A DNA stretch of 64,000 nucleotides from Przewalskia tangutica (taxonomy: Eukaryota; Streptophyta; Magnoliopsida; Solanales; Solanaceae). The notes beneath the pieces are model-generated. The model did not search any database. It was not told the DNA's origin and saw only the letters and a list, made by a program, of their open reading frames with translations. How positions within the stretch are numbered: the stretch's first letter is position 1; every line of letters begins with the position of its first letter. Below, one piece after another: positions 1 to 9,991 of this stretch. Location: contig CM056726.1 in the NCBI GenBank assembly GCA_029844215.1, forward strand, positions 33,473,001-33,537,000, read 5' to 3'. The translations under genes were made by a program, and so were the position numbers.

Positions 1-321
1 GATTTCTTCATCATTCTCCATTACTCTTCGTCAACTTTTTGATTCTTCTCAGTGGTGAGAAATCAGTAAAACAACAACAATAGCAAAAAAAATACTATAT
101 CTAACAAATCGCACACATCACAACTTCAATCGAATTGCATGTGATTAATTCCTCTCGATCCGTCGATCAACACACTGTATGTAACAGATTTCATTCGATC
201 TATTCCCATTGAGTTTTGATTCCACTCAATCTTATAGATCGATGCTCAAATTCATTTACATGTAAAGATCGAATACTTCAATTTGATTCAATTGCATTGA
301 TTCCACTCGGTTTTGATACCA
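1..321 (-). mobile_element. Ty1-copia element, 5' leader and gag start (runs off left edge)
   Basis: Reading the minus strand leftward from the LTR at 322, the sequence TGGTATCAAAACC (about 308-320) matches a primer-binding site for initiator Met-tRNA with some mismatches. An untranslated leader follows. An ATG at 19-21 (minus) opens a frame reading MENDEEI up to the window edge, which is a plausible gag start. The rest of the element lies outside the window. Seen directly: PBS-like site and ATG frame. Inferred: the element class, from the PBS and the adjoining LTR. Confidence 0.6.
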
Positions 322-647
322 TGATAAATATCGATTAGTACATGAAGCTAAGGAGATTGCACGAAGGAACAGAGAACAAAGGAAATGGGGGAAAGAAGAG
401 AAGATGGGAGAGAAGAGAAGAATGTGGGCGAGAGGAAGAGAAGGGAAAGGAGAGAGAAAGAGAGAAAGAGCGGGAAAATATCTTTTGTATATTGATGGTT
501 AAGAAAACAATTACACCACTTATAGTACTTATATACAAGTAGATTTGGCTAAATTAATTACACATGTCAACTTTAATTGTAACTAACTAACTTCTCTTAA
601 CAAACTTAACAACTTTGTAACTAACCAAGTAACAATCTTCCAATACA
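322..647 (-). mobile_element. Ty1-copia 5' LTR
   Basis: On the minus strand the segment begins TGTATTGGAAGATTG and ends at the CA next to the PBS, giving TG...CA termini and a length of about 326 bp. A TATA-like motif (TTGTATATAAG, near 527-538) and a purine-rich stretch on the plus strand (about 385-475) lie inside it. The long purine-rich open frames here are compositional and not genes. The partner LTR is outside the window, so no TSD can be tested. Confidence 0.65.
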
Positions 648-986
648 TTGCGGGCATACACAATTATAGTATATCTTCCACATGTAGTGATGTGCATAAG
701 TGCATTGTTGTCTTACATTGTGTATTTATCATTTTTGTATGTATTAATTGCTCAATTTTGCCACATGCATTTATGTTTTGGAAAAGGTCGTCTCTGCCTC
801 AATGTCAAATGCATATTTACGCGTCCAGTTCCTTTCGCATTTTACTACTTATTTGATTATTTTTTTCACTGTTCAATTTTTCTAACATATTTAAAAAATA
901 ATTAATATTCATGCATATTATTCAATCTGTTCCATTAAATAGGAATATATTTATTTTTAATTGGACACGGAGTTTGATATACTTAT
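648..986. other. AT-rich intergenic DNA, nothing recognised
   Basis: AT-rich sequence between a copia LTR and a MITE. I see no coding exon, RNA gene or repeat that I can name. Confidence 0.5.
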
Positions 987-988
987 TA

Positions 989-1240
989 GTCCCTCTGTCC
1001 AAATTTATGTGGCACGGTTCGAATTTTTTGAGAATTAAATCCTTTAAAAATGACCATGAATTTGGATATAAATATTTTTAATTTTTTAAAATTATATATT
1101 TGAAAACTACTTAAAAATACTATAAGCCACAATAATTGACATTTCAAAATATTTATAATATATATGAAAAAAGATTGCAGTCAAATAAAGACTCGTTTGA
1201 ATTTCGAAATTTGAAACGTGCCACATAAATTGCGAGGGAG
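989..1240. mobile_element. Stowaway-like MITE (Tc1/mariner type)
   Basis: Terminal inverted repeats of about 24 bp: the left end GTCCCTCTGTCCAAATTTAT pairs with the right end, whose reverse complement starts CTCCCTCGCAATTTATG. Both arms contain TTTATGTGGCACG. The element is 252 bp, AT-rich and flanked by TA on both sides (987-988 and 1241-1242), the Stowaway target-site duplication. No coding capacity, as expected for a non-autonomous element. Confidence 0.9.
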
Positions 1241-1539
1241 TATTATATTAGTGATAATCGAAGAAAATATTGAAAGTAGTTTAATGGTAAAAAACATCAC
1301 CATCAAAGTTTAAGATTTCAAAAGTTAAATGAGTTTGAAGAGTATATTTTTTCTTTTGGCCTGTTGTTCTTTTTAGAGAGTTAAAGTATTGTTATTCTTG
1401 GTTTAGAGTTTGACCGAGCAGATAGGAACATAAAGATGTGCATGATTAGGGTACAAGGTTAGTAGGTAGCTGTGTGTTGGCGCACCGTGTGTGGGAGGGG
1501 CTAGCCCCCTCCTCTTATCTTTCCCATTTACTAGTAGTA

Positions 1540-1788
1540 TTCAATTATCGCGTAATCTCCTATGCTTTAATGTGTCTTACTATCTTTTATTGCATTTATT
1601 TTGCATCTTGCTATTTTGATGTCTCCATTTTTTGTAGTCCCGCGTCAGTTACTTTTTCTTTTGAGCCAAGGGTCTCTCTGAAATAGCTTCTCTACCACAT
1701 AAGGTAGGGTAAGGTCTACATAATTCCTACCCTCTCCAGACCCCACTTGTGAGATTACATTGTTATGTTGTTGTTATTGTTGTTGTTG
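1540..1788 (+). mobile_element. TS-family SINE (Solanaceae)
   Basis: The 3' half matches the tobacco TS SINE. It has a GAGCCAAGGGTCTCTCTGAA block, then CTCTACC, a GGTAGGGTAAGGTCTAC block, CCAGACCCCACTTGTGAG, and a tail of TTG repeats (to about 1788). The 5' boundary is approximate because the tRNA-like head is degenerate. TS SINEs are characteristic of Solanaceae, so the element also supports the taxonomic placement. Confidence 0.8.
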
Positions 1789-2448
1789 GAGTTTGACAGA
1801 CATTTTAAATTTCAACCAGTCTTTCCACTACTTTATGTTCTTTGTAGTGTCCTGGTAGTATTGATGTTTTTTTTAGATTGGAAAGTAGTAAGTTGTCAAT
1901 TCCTTGATGAGATTGTTCCAATGCTTCTTTCTCCATTTTTGCTAAAAATCTTCATGAATTTGAAAGTTATGTGATTGGTCCTAGTGCTCGTTTTAGAAAG
2001 TCTTGACGTGTCCCTTTCTTTCTTTTCCAGTTCTTCTTTAGATGTTTCAAATTTTGCTTGTAATATGATGTTTCGACTAATTCTCTTTCACAATATATGA
2101 ACTGTTTGAACATAAATTACTTTTCATACAGTGTAATGCTCTTCATGAAGATTAAATTTTAACTTGATTGAATAGAGTGAAACGAATACATGAATTGATA
2201 TAATAGCCTACCACAACAAGTTTGGGATTGAGGTTTAGTTGGTTGATTGATATGTATTCTTACAACATTGCCCTCGTGGTACAAGAAACTGAAATGAGCT
2301 TAAATTTTTGATAGCTGTGTACATATGATGTATTCATAGAGGGGTATAGATAGAAGAAACGATTTAGAAAGAACTGATTTCAGTAGCCTTCAGCGTTTGA
2401 TGTTTATCCTGCTAACAACTTCTTCTAGGTCACTGTTCCGTTTGAAAT
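1789..2448. other. Upstream region of the AGO6 pseudogene
   Basis: About 660 bp of AT-rich sequence directly upstream of the AGO6 ATG. It presumably held the promoter and 5' UTR, but no motif can be assigned with confidence. Confidence 0.4.
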
Positions 2449-5342
2449 ATGGAAAGAAGTGAGGGAGGAGAGAATTGTTGCACACATGTGGCAGCACCAC
2501 CACCAGTTATAATGTTGCACGTGGAGCCGGAGAGTTGTTGCACACCTGTGGAAGAACCACCACCAGTCATAATGTCGCACGCGGAGCCGGAGAGAGTTGA
2601 TCAGCCGAAGCGTACTATAATGATGATGCCTAGATATGGAACATCTGGACGAGAGATTACTTTGCTCGCAAACCACCTAAAAGTTTCTATCAAACGTCCT
2701 GATGAAATATTTTACCAATACAGTGTATGATTGCTAATTATTGAGTCCTTCAGTCATCTGGATTGAAGCTCACGTTGCACTCAACCAAATTTTGTGTTGC
2801 ACTATTACAGGTCTCTATAATTTCTGATGAAAAGAGGGTCGTTAACAACAAGGGGATTGGAAGAAAAATTATTGATAAACTTCACAAAACATACTCGTCT
2901 GAATTCTCCGGAAAGAAATTTGCTTATGATGGAGAGAAGAGTTTGTACACAATGGGACCTCTGCCGTGCAACAGACTGGAATTCTCGCTGGTTGTTGAGG
3001 AGTCTAGTGCAAGACAGTAATGTCCTTGAAAAATTCTTTGACTCTGTTGTTGCAATTACTGCAAGGCTTCTATGATATACGTTAAGCTTATGCTATACTT
3101 TGGTTGCAGTGCTAGTGAGAGCCCTTCAGATAACGGAAGTTCCAATCACTTCAGTAAAAGGTCTACGCATTCTCTACATTCAAATGCTTTCCTGATGGAG
3201 ATTGACTATGCAGCTAAAATACCATTAAGGTCTGTTAATCTTGCCCTTCAAGGAGCTGATGGGTTCTGGACATTATACTGAGACAACAAGCTGCTAATAG
3301 GTAATCACCCTGTTGTTCTGGTGGCCATCAATCTTTTCCTGAGCCAAAACTTATACAGATATTCCTGTTGGTCACAGAGGATGCCTGTTGGTTAGACAGT
3401 TATTTTTTCATGATGACTCAAGGAACTTTACAGATATTGGAGGGGGTGTAATGGGTTGTAAGGGGTTTCATTCCAGCTTTTGTCCAACCGATGGTGGCTT
3501 AACCTTGAACATGGGTATAACAATAGAAACTCTCCAGTGTAGCTTTCTCCTTTGATTTTTCTCAATCTTAATGCTGCTTAATTCCTGGTAGTAGATATGT
3601 CTACAACTACGATCCTATCACCTGGACCTGTAATTGATTTTTTGCTTGCTAACCAGAATATAAAGGAGCCTCGTTATATTGATTGGGCAAGAGTGAGTAA
3701 TATTTAACTGCATGCTAAAACTCTTCTTTTTTTCAGCTCTCCATGTTTCGCTAACTTGTAATTTTATACAGGCAAAAAGAATGTTGAAGAATCTGAGAAT
3801 TAAAACTAAACACAGCAACAAGGAATTCAAAATCACCGGTTTGAGTGACAAACCTTGCAATCAACAGTTGTGAGTATCCATTTGTGTTGTGCATATCTAT
3901 TATTAAATACTCAGATATGTAATATCTAACTTTGTTGACTGTTTCTTATAGATTTTCGATGAAGGTAAAAAATGGTAGTAGTCCAGATAATGGAGAAGAG
4001 ATCATAGAGATAACTGTTTATGAGTATTTCACGAAACGTCGTATCATAGAACTTTCATCCTCGGCTTATATGCTATGTCTGGACGTTGGAAAACCAAAAC
4101 GACCAAACTATCTGCCACTGGAGGTCTGCAGAGTTATTATTGTTTCTGTTTACACAATAGGACCCTAATTTACTTAACCAGCTTCTAAGAGCCAACTTTT
4201 ATTTTCTTTCCTTGATATTTAGCTGTGTTATTTGGTCTCCCTTCAAAGATACACAAAGGCATTATTGTTGGTCCAGAGGGCATCTTTAGTTGAAAAATCC
4301 AGGCAGAAGCCTCGAGAACGAATTAAAGTTATAACAGATGTAAGTTGTTGCAGGTTTGATGGTTCTGATCCTTTTAATTTTCATACGTACATCTTTGGTA
4401 TTTTGGCGGTGTGAGGACTACAGCTATGATGATGATCCCCTTCTTGCTGCTTGTGGAGTCTCAATAGAAAAGCAGCTCATTTAAATTAATGGCAGGGTCC
4501 TTGAAGCCCCAGTATCTGCGCTTTCTTGAATGACGGTGTTCATTAAAATTTTAATTTTTTTCTGACTTTACTTCTATTATCCTGTAATCTCTAGTTGAAG
4601 GTTGGTAATGGCGAAGAGGTCTCTCCCTGCAATGGCCGGTGGAATTTTAAGAACAAGGTACATTTAACCGCATCATATGACCTTATAGTTTGGGGTGTCA
4701 ACTGTGAATATAAGGAGATGTGGTAATCATCTGTGGTTGTCCTCTATCATTTTGTTACTACCTGGGGATCAACCTTTTGAGAAATTGACTATGAAGGGAA
4801 GGACGGATGGTGGATATGAATTTGTCCCCATTATTCTCGATATCTGAGGATAATCTTTGTGAAAATGAAAAAGGTCTCTATTATTACTTTACCTACTGTA
4901 GTGAAAATGTTATAATGTTTTCTGCAGATTTTTGGTTGATCATGCCTTCCACTCTCTCCCTACCATTCTTTTCTTGTAGCATATTTTCACCCCTGCACGA
5001 ATTGAACGTTGGGCAGTGATCAACTTCTCTGCCCGTTGTGATACAAGTCACCTTTCAAGGGAGCTTATTAGTTGCGGAAGGAGCAAAGGCACTGTATGTA
5101 GTCCCACATTTACATCTTTCATCGTGTGATTTGCTGCTATGTATTCTGGATTCAAATTCTTTCTTTTCCTGTCTATCAGCATTTTGAGCGCCCATATACG
5201 CTCATTGAGGAAGATCCCCAGTATAGGCGAGCTGGGGCTGTAGTTGGAGTAGAACAGATGTTTGAAGAGATAGTAGCTAGGCTGCCTGGCCCTCCTGACT
5301 TTCTCCAGTGTCTTGCCAGAGCGAAAAAACTCAGAGATATAT
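2449..5342 (+). pseudogene. AGO6: AGO6 pseudogene, exons 1-12 (N, PAZ, start of MID)
   Basis: Exon remnants with splice-like borders: 2449-2724, 2811-3016, 3110-3300, 3378-3514, 3595-3692, 3772-3869, 3952-4123, 4223-4339, 4416-4511, 4595-4657, 4980-5093 and 5180-5342. Landmarks in order: TSGREITLLANHLKVSI; GIGRKIIDKLHKTY; FAYDGEKSLYTMGPLP; GCLLVRQLFFHDDS; GFHSSFCPTDGGLTLNMG; PGPVIDFLLANQN; FKITGLSDKPCNQQLF; DVGKPKRPNYLPLE; SLQRYTKALLLVQRASLVEK; VGNGEEVSPCNGRWNF. Exon 1 carries an in-frame 20-codon tandem duplication rich in CCT, PPPVIM and VEPE. In exon 3 about ten codons upstream of VLDIILRQQAANR are gone, shifting frame. Exon 9 has a TAA before NGRVLEAP. Exon 12 shifts frame before LPERKNSEIY and is cut by the copia element. 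Confidence 0.85.
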
Positions 5343-5682
5343 TGTTATAGCGGAAGCAATTAAACAGAAGAAAGAATAATAATAATGAATGTAAAGGCCA
5401 CAAACGATTTAACGTGGTTCACTAACAATGTGTTAGCTACGTCCACGGGCAGAAGAGAGAAAAGCTTTATTGATCTTGAGGAATATAATTTTTGGAATTT
5501 CTCTGGATTGTATTTCAGATTGCTTATTAGGTTATGACCTATGAGGTTTATATAGAGTACCCCTTACACAGACTAAAATAAGGTTTTCCAAACAGAAAAG
5601 GAAAAGGTTTTCCAAACAGGAAAGGAAAAGGATTCCTAAACATGGTATAAACCTAATATGCCTGGATTCAAGGCATATTTCA
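5343..5682 (-). repeat. Copia element, left (3') LTR
   Basis: Begins TGTTATAGCGGAAGC on the plus strand and aligns along its whole length with 9648-9986. The inner end is slightly decayed (TTTCA against TTTCTAACA in the partner). A polypurine tract lies next to it at about 5684-5700 (AAGGTGGAGATTTT on the minus strand), as expected upstream of a 3' LTR. Confidence 0.9.
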
Positions 5683-6225
5683 AAAAATCTCCACCTTGAC
5701 TTGAATCCTCTCACAAATAACAGATGCACCATTATAGTGTCATATGTACTAGACTCCTTCTGCCCCAGATTTTGCCCTCAAGGGGCAATCAGCAACTCCT
5801 AACATTAAGCAAGTCCAAAAAGTGTTGGAACTTGATGTGGAACCGGCTTTGTGAACATATCAGCTAGTTATCAGCAGTACCCACTTTGTTCAATTTGATT
5901 CTCTTCTCACTTCTCAGAAAATGATACCTCACTTCAATGTGCTTAGTCCTCTCATGATGGACTTGATCCTTTTCTAAACAGTTGCATCGAGGCCATCACG
6001 ATGCGTGGCACGATCTGATGTAGACCGGATCGATCAATCCTTTCAACCGATTCCCTCGTCGCTTCATTAATGTCATGTACTCGTCAGAGTCGACAAAGTC
6101 CGTAGGTCGCAAAGTAGCTTTCCAACCGACAACCGAACCACGAGTGAAAACATAACCGATCATAGATCTTTTCATCAACATCTCCAAAGATAGTCAAAGT
6201 CCAAAACCGCTACCAAGCACTCTGA

Positions 6226-7110
6226 TCACCTCCATAAATGAGACCAATATCTGACGTACCTTTGAGGTACCGAAAAATCCTCTTCACACTTGCGATGCTC
6301 TTTGCCAGGCTCACTCATAAACCTGCTAACAACACTAACAGACTGTGCAAGATCAGGTCTAGTGCAGACCATTGCATACATCAAGCTTCCTACTGCACTA
6401 GCATAGGGAACTCGAGACATGTACTCCTTCTCCTCAGCTGATTTAGGTGCAAAATCAACAGACAGATGTGCATTTACAGCAATGGGAGTATCTATAGGCT
6501 TTGCTGTAGACATGTCAAACCTTGACAAAATCTTCTGAATGTAGCCCTTCTCCTTCTGTGACATGAAGAGTTTCCCTCTGCTTAGATCCCTATAGATCTT
6601 CATTCCCAGAATTTTCCGGGCTGCACCCAAATCCTTCATATCAAACTCGGCACTGAGAAGATCCTTTTACTCCTGGACATCAGACTTGTCCTTCGCATCT
6701 ATCAACATATCATCTACATACATGACCAAGTAAATCAAAGAACTGTTTGCTGACCTGTTATAGTAAACACAGCAATCATATGGACTTCTGTTGTAGCCAA
6801 TTTCTATCATATAGCTATCGAACCTTTTGTACCACTGCCTCGGAGACTACTTTAGCCCATATAAGGACTTCTTCAACTTGCAAACATAGTCCCCCTTACC
6901 AGGAACCTGAAACTCATCTGGCTGAGTCATGTATATTTCCTCCTCCAACTCTCCATGTAGGAAAGATGTCTTCACATCTAGTTGTTCAAGTTCCATATTC
7001 TGATGTGCAACTATTACTAGTAGCACCCTGATGGAAGTGTGTCTAACCACTGGCGAGAAAATCTCATTGTAGTCTACCCCCTCTCTCTGAGTGAACCCCC
7101 TAGCTACCAC
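6226..7110 (-). pseudogene. Copia reverse transcriptase / RNase H remnant
   Basis: Minus-strand fragments of Ty1-copia RT: VARGFTQREGVDYNEIFSPV, the LDVKTSFLHGELEEEIYM segment, then the catalytic box MYVDDMLID at about 6705-6730, and DLGAARKILGMKIYRDLS at the thumb side. Further fragments toward 5996 reach the RNase H region. The reading frame changes several times and there are stops, so this is a dead pol region. RT follows integrase in the same direction, as usual for this superfamily. Confidence 0.85.
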
Positions 7111-7228
7111 TCAATCTTTATACTTGATACCCTCAACAGGTGTTCCTCCTTCATTCTTCTTGTAAATCCACTTGCAAGTGACAACTTTTCTGTCTCGCGG
7201 TCGCTTGGCTAACTCCCTAGTCTGATTC

Positions 7229-8143
7229 TTATGGAGTGACTCCATCTCCTCTCCCATAACAGCAAGCCATTGGGAAGATTCGATGCGATATAGCTTCTTT
7301 GTAAGTGGATGGCTCATGTGAGTCAGGATCCACTTCTTCAGCAACCTGCAATGCATAAGCTACCATGTCTTCAAAACCATACATTCTGGGAGGTATTCCA
7401 TAATTTGCTCTCTTTGATCGATCAAGAGCCAAATTGTGTTGATTTGCTGGTGGTAATGAAGATCCTGATGATTCTGCTTCTGACTGTGGTTGTTGGACTT
7501 CATATGATGGTTCACCCTCATCTGGAGTGACTTGCTGCTCCACCTGTTTCCCAACACTGCCGCCAACAATAGACTTCACAGTATGGTTAAACATAGAATT
7601 TTCATCAAAAACTATATTCCTGCTCAGTATAACCCTCTTCTCAGACAGGGACCATATTATGTAACCTTTAACAGCATCCTCATAACCCACAAACACTCCC
7701 CTTTTAGCTCGTGGTTCTAATTTACCCTCATTCACGTGATAATAAACATTGCAACCAAAAGCTCTCAAGCCAAAGTAATCAGCAGGCTTACCAGACCACA
7801 TCTCAAAAGGAGTTTTGAGATATATACTATAGCAAGTTGTACTAACCGTCTCTGTCCAGAATGTCCTAGTTAGTCCATCATTAGAGAACATGCATCTAGC
7901 TCTCTCCAGAAGTGTCTGATTCATGCGTTCTGCTACACCATTTTTCTCTGGCGTCTCCCTGACTATATGATGCCTATCAATCCCTTTTTTTCTACAAAAC
8001 TCATTGAACTCAGAACAACAAAATTCCAGACCATTATCAGTTCGCAGTCTTTTGATCTTATTCCCTGTTTGATTTTCCATTAATGTCTTCCACTGCTTGA
8101 AGTTCTTGAAAGCTTCACTTTTATGCTTCATAAGAACACCCAA
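7229..8143 (-). pseudogene. Copia integrase, longest surviving frame
   Basis: A 304-residue open stretch on the minus strand. It holds the integrase core residues in RLRTDNGLEF (second Asp) and in TPEKNGVAERMN (catalytic Glu), and then the copia-type ARAFGC/RAKRGVFVGYED region typical of integrase C-termini and the linker to RT. The first catalytic Asp would lie just upstream, beyond a frame break near 8143. The acidic Ser/Gln-rich linker (EGEPSYEVQQPQSEAESSGS) precedes the start of RT. Confidence 0.85.
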
Positions 8144-8239
8144 GTCATTCTTGAGAAATCATCAATAATTGTCATAAAATATTTGTCACCTCATAGAGAC
8201 TTCGTCCAGGAAGGACCCCAATAATCAGAATGGATGTAA

Positions 8240-8845
8240 TCAAGTGTCTTTTGTTCTGTGTATTGCTTTGGAAAATTTGCTGCGATGTAATTTCCCGAAT
8301 ACACAGTGTTCACAAAACTTAAGGTCCTCGACCTTGTGACCACAAAAAAGATCTCCTTTAGACAAAATTTGCATCCCTCTCTCGCTCATATGGCCAAGCC
8401 TCATATGTAATAACTTGGTCAAGTTTTCTTTATCAACTTCTGAGGATGCAATAGCAACAGAACCTGATAACGTAGAACCTTGAAGGAAATACAAGGTACC
8501 ACATTTTATGCCCTTCAGAACCACAATCGAATCCTTGCAGACATATAGAACTCCAACTCCACCTCGAAATCTGAACCCCTTGCTATCTAACATGTTAAAT
8601 GATATCAGATTCTTTGTCATGGATGGAACATGCCTGACGTCATTCAATGTGCAGAATTTACCATCATGTGTCTGAATTTTAATAGAGCTTATCTCAACCG
8701 TTTTGCAAAGCGGTATCGACCATAGAAACACTGCCACCATCCACTTGCTCATAGGTTGTAAACCACTCCCTGCGCGGACATATATGGTAAGATGTTGTTG
8801 AATCGAGGATCCACACATCATTGTGATGCGTGTACTCATTAGCAA
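8240..8845 (-). pseudogene. Copia protease and GAG-pre-integrase remnant
   Basis: On the minus strand a protease-like WILDSTTSYH box is readable near 8793-8818 (D-S/T-T type aspartic protease), in a different frame from the downstream part. Next comes KIQTHDGKFCTLNDVRHVPS, then the GAG-pre-integrase zinc motif HMRLGHMSERGM...CEHCVFGKLHRSKF (H-x-H and C-x2-C). A frame change between the two parts marks it as broken. Confidence 0.8.
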
Positions 8846-8899
8846 CTAGAGCGATATCATCTTCAGAGCTATAGTAGCAGTACCTGTCGGATTATTCGG

Positions 8900-9600
8900 C
8901 TGCCTCTTCTTCTTGGGACAATCAGATTTTCAGTGTCCCTTCTCCTTACAATAATTACAGACATCATTTGGATTTGAATCTTTAGAAAACTGTTTCTTGG
9001 GCTTCTTCTCCCCCGGATTTCTATGTCCATGACTTCCACTGGCTACTAACGCAGAGCTTTGATTATCTGCACTGTACCGTAGTGCCTTAGCGCGGCTCCA
9101 CTAGTATGGAGAAATGACATCACCTCATACAGAGACCTGATATCTTTTCAACATGAGCGATTATGCGAAATTTTAAATGATAATGGTAAAGATACTAACG
9201 AGTGTCTGCATCCTCATCCTCAACTTTCACATTAATATTACGCGACTCTAACAAGATTGTGTTTAGTTGATCTAAGTGATCTCAAAGAGGCATACCTTCC
9301 TGCATTCGTAGACTGAACAGACGTTGCTTCAGAAGCAACTTGTTGGTTAAGGACTCCGTAAGACTCTCGAGCTTGACCCATAGACCCTGCGCGATTTCCT
9401 CCTCCGCGACCTCAGTGATAATATCATCAGCAAGGCTCAACATAATTGTTGAATTAGCGCCTGCTTACGAGCAGATCGTCGGCGTTAATGGGTTACGTAG
9501 AACTGTAGCGGCCAAAGTCGCATTGTTTTAACAAGGCTCGCATCTTGATCTGTCACAGACTAAAATTGTTTCTCCCCATAAATTTGTCGATTTTCACATT
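8900..9600 (-). pseudogene. Copia gag remnant with broken zinc knuckle
   Basis: At 8905-8962 the minus strand encodes a CCHC knuckle, CNYCKEKGH-x-KSDCPKKKR, but the residue after the His is a TGA stop where Trp would be usual in related elements. The remainder of gag up to the PBS is readable only in short pieces in several frames. Confidence 0.7.
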
Positions 9601-9631
9601 CATTCCAAACATCTTTCAAACAAACAAATCC

Positions 9632-9644
9632 GGCTCTGATACCA
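9632..9644 (-). promoter_or_regulatory. Copia primer-binding site
   Basis: The minus strand reads TGGTATCAGAGCC, complementary to the 3' end of plant initiator Met-tRNA. It lies three bases inside the right LTR. Confidence 0.9.
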
Positions 9645-9647
9645 ATT

Positions 9648-9986
9648 TGTTATAGCGGAAGCAATTAAACAGAAGAAAGAATAATAATAATGAATGTAAA
9701 GGATACAAACGATTTAAGGTGGTTCACTAACAATGTGTTAGCTACGTCCACGGGCAGAAGAGAGAAAAGTTTTATTGATCTTGAGGAATATAATTTTTGG
9801 GATTTCTCTGAATTGTATTTCAGATTGCTTATTAGGTTATGATTTATGGGGTTTATATAGAGTACCTCTTACACAGATTAAGGAAAAGTTTTCCAAACAG
9901 AAAAGGAAAAGATTTTTCAAACATGAAAGGAAAATGATTCCTAAACATGGTATTAATATGCCAGAATTCAAGGCATATTTCTAACA
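9648..9986 (-). repeat. Copia element, right (5') LTR
   Basis: A 339-bp LTR with canonical ends; on the minus strand TGTTAGAAATATG...GCTATAACA. It is flanked on the outside by TSD copy TATAT and on the inside by the PBS. A TATA-like TATATAAA element occurs on the minus strand near 9852-9858. Confidence 0.95.
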
Positions 9987-9991
9987 TATAT

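Larger units (their letters stand above)
5343..9986 (-). mobile_element. Complete but degenerate Ty1-copia element inserted in AGO6
   Basis: The element is 4,644 bp with two LTRs of about 340 bp ending TG...CA, and is bordered by a perfect 5-bp TSD, TATAT (5338-5342 and 9987-9991). On the minus strand the order is 5' LTR (right), PBS, gag, protease, integrase, RT, RNase H, polypurine tract, 3' LTR (left). Integrase before RT defines Ty1-copia. All frames are broken by stops and indels, so it is not autonomous. The two LTRs differ at roughly 20 positions by eye, which points to an old insertion. It lies antisense to AGO6, at the last base pairs of an exon. Confidence 0.95.

Noticed and set aside
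342..542. Open frame of charged residues (GKKRRWERREECGREEEKGKEREREKERE)
   Set aside because: A purine-rich tract inside a copia LTR; the frame on the other strand is equally open and neither resembles a protein.
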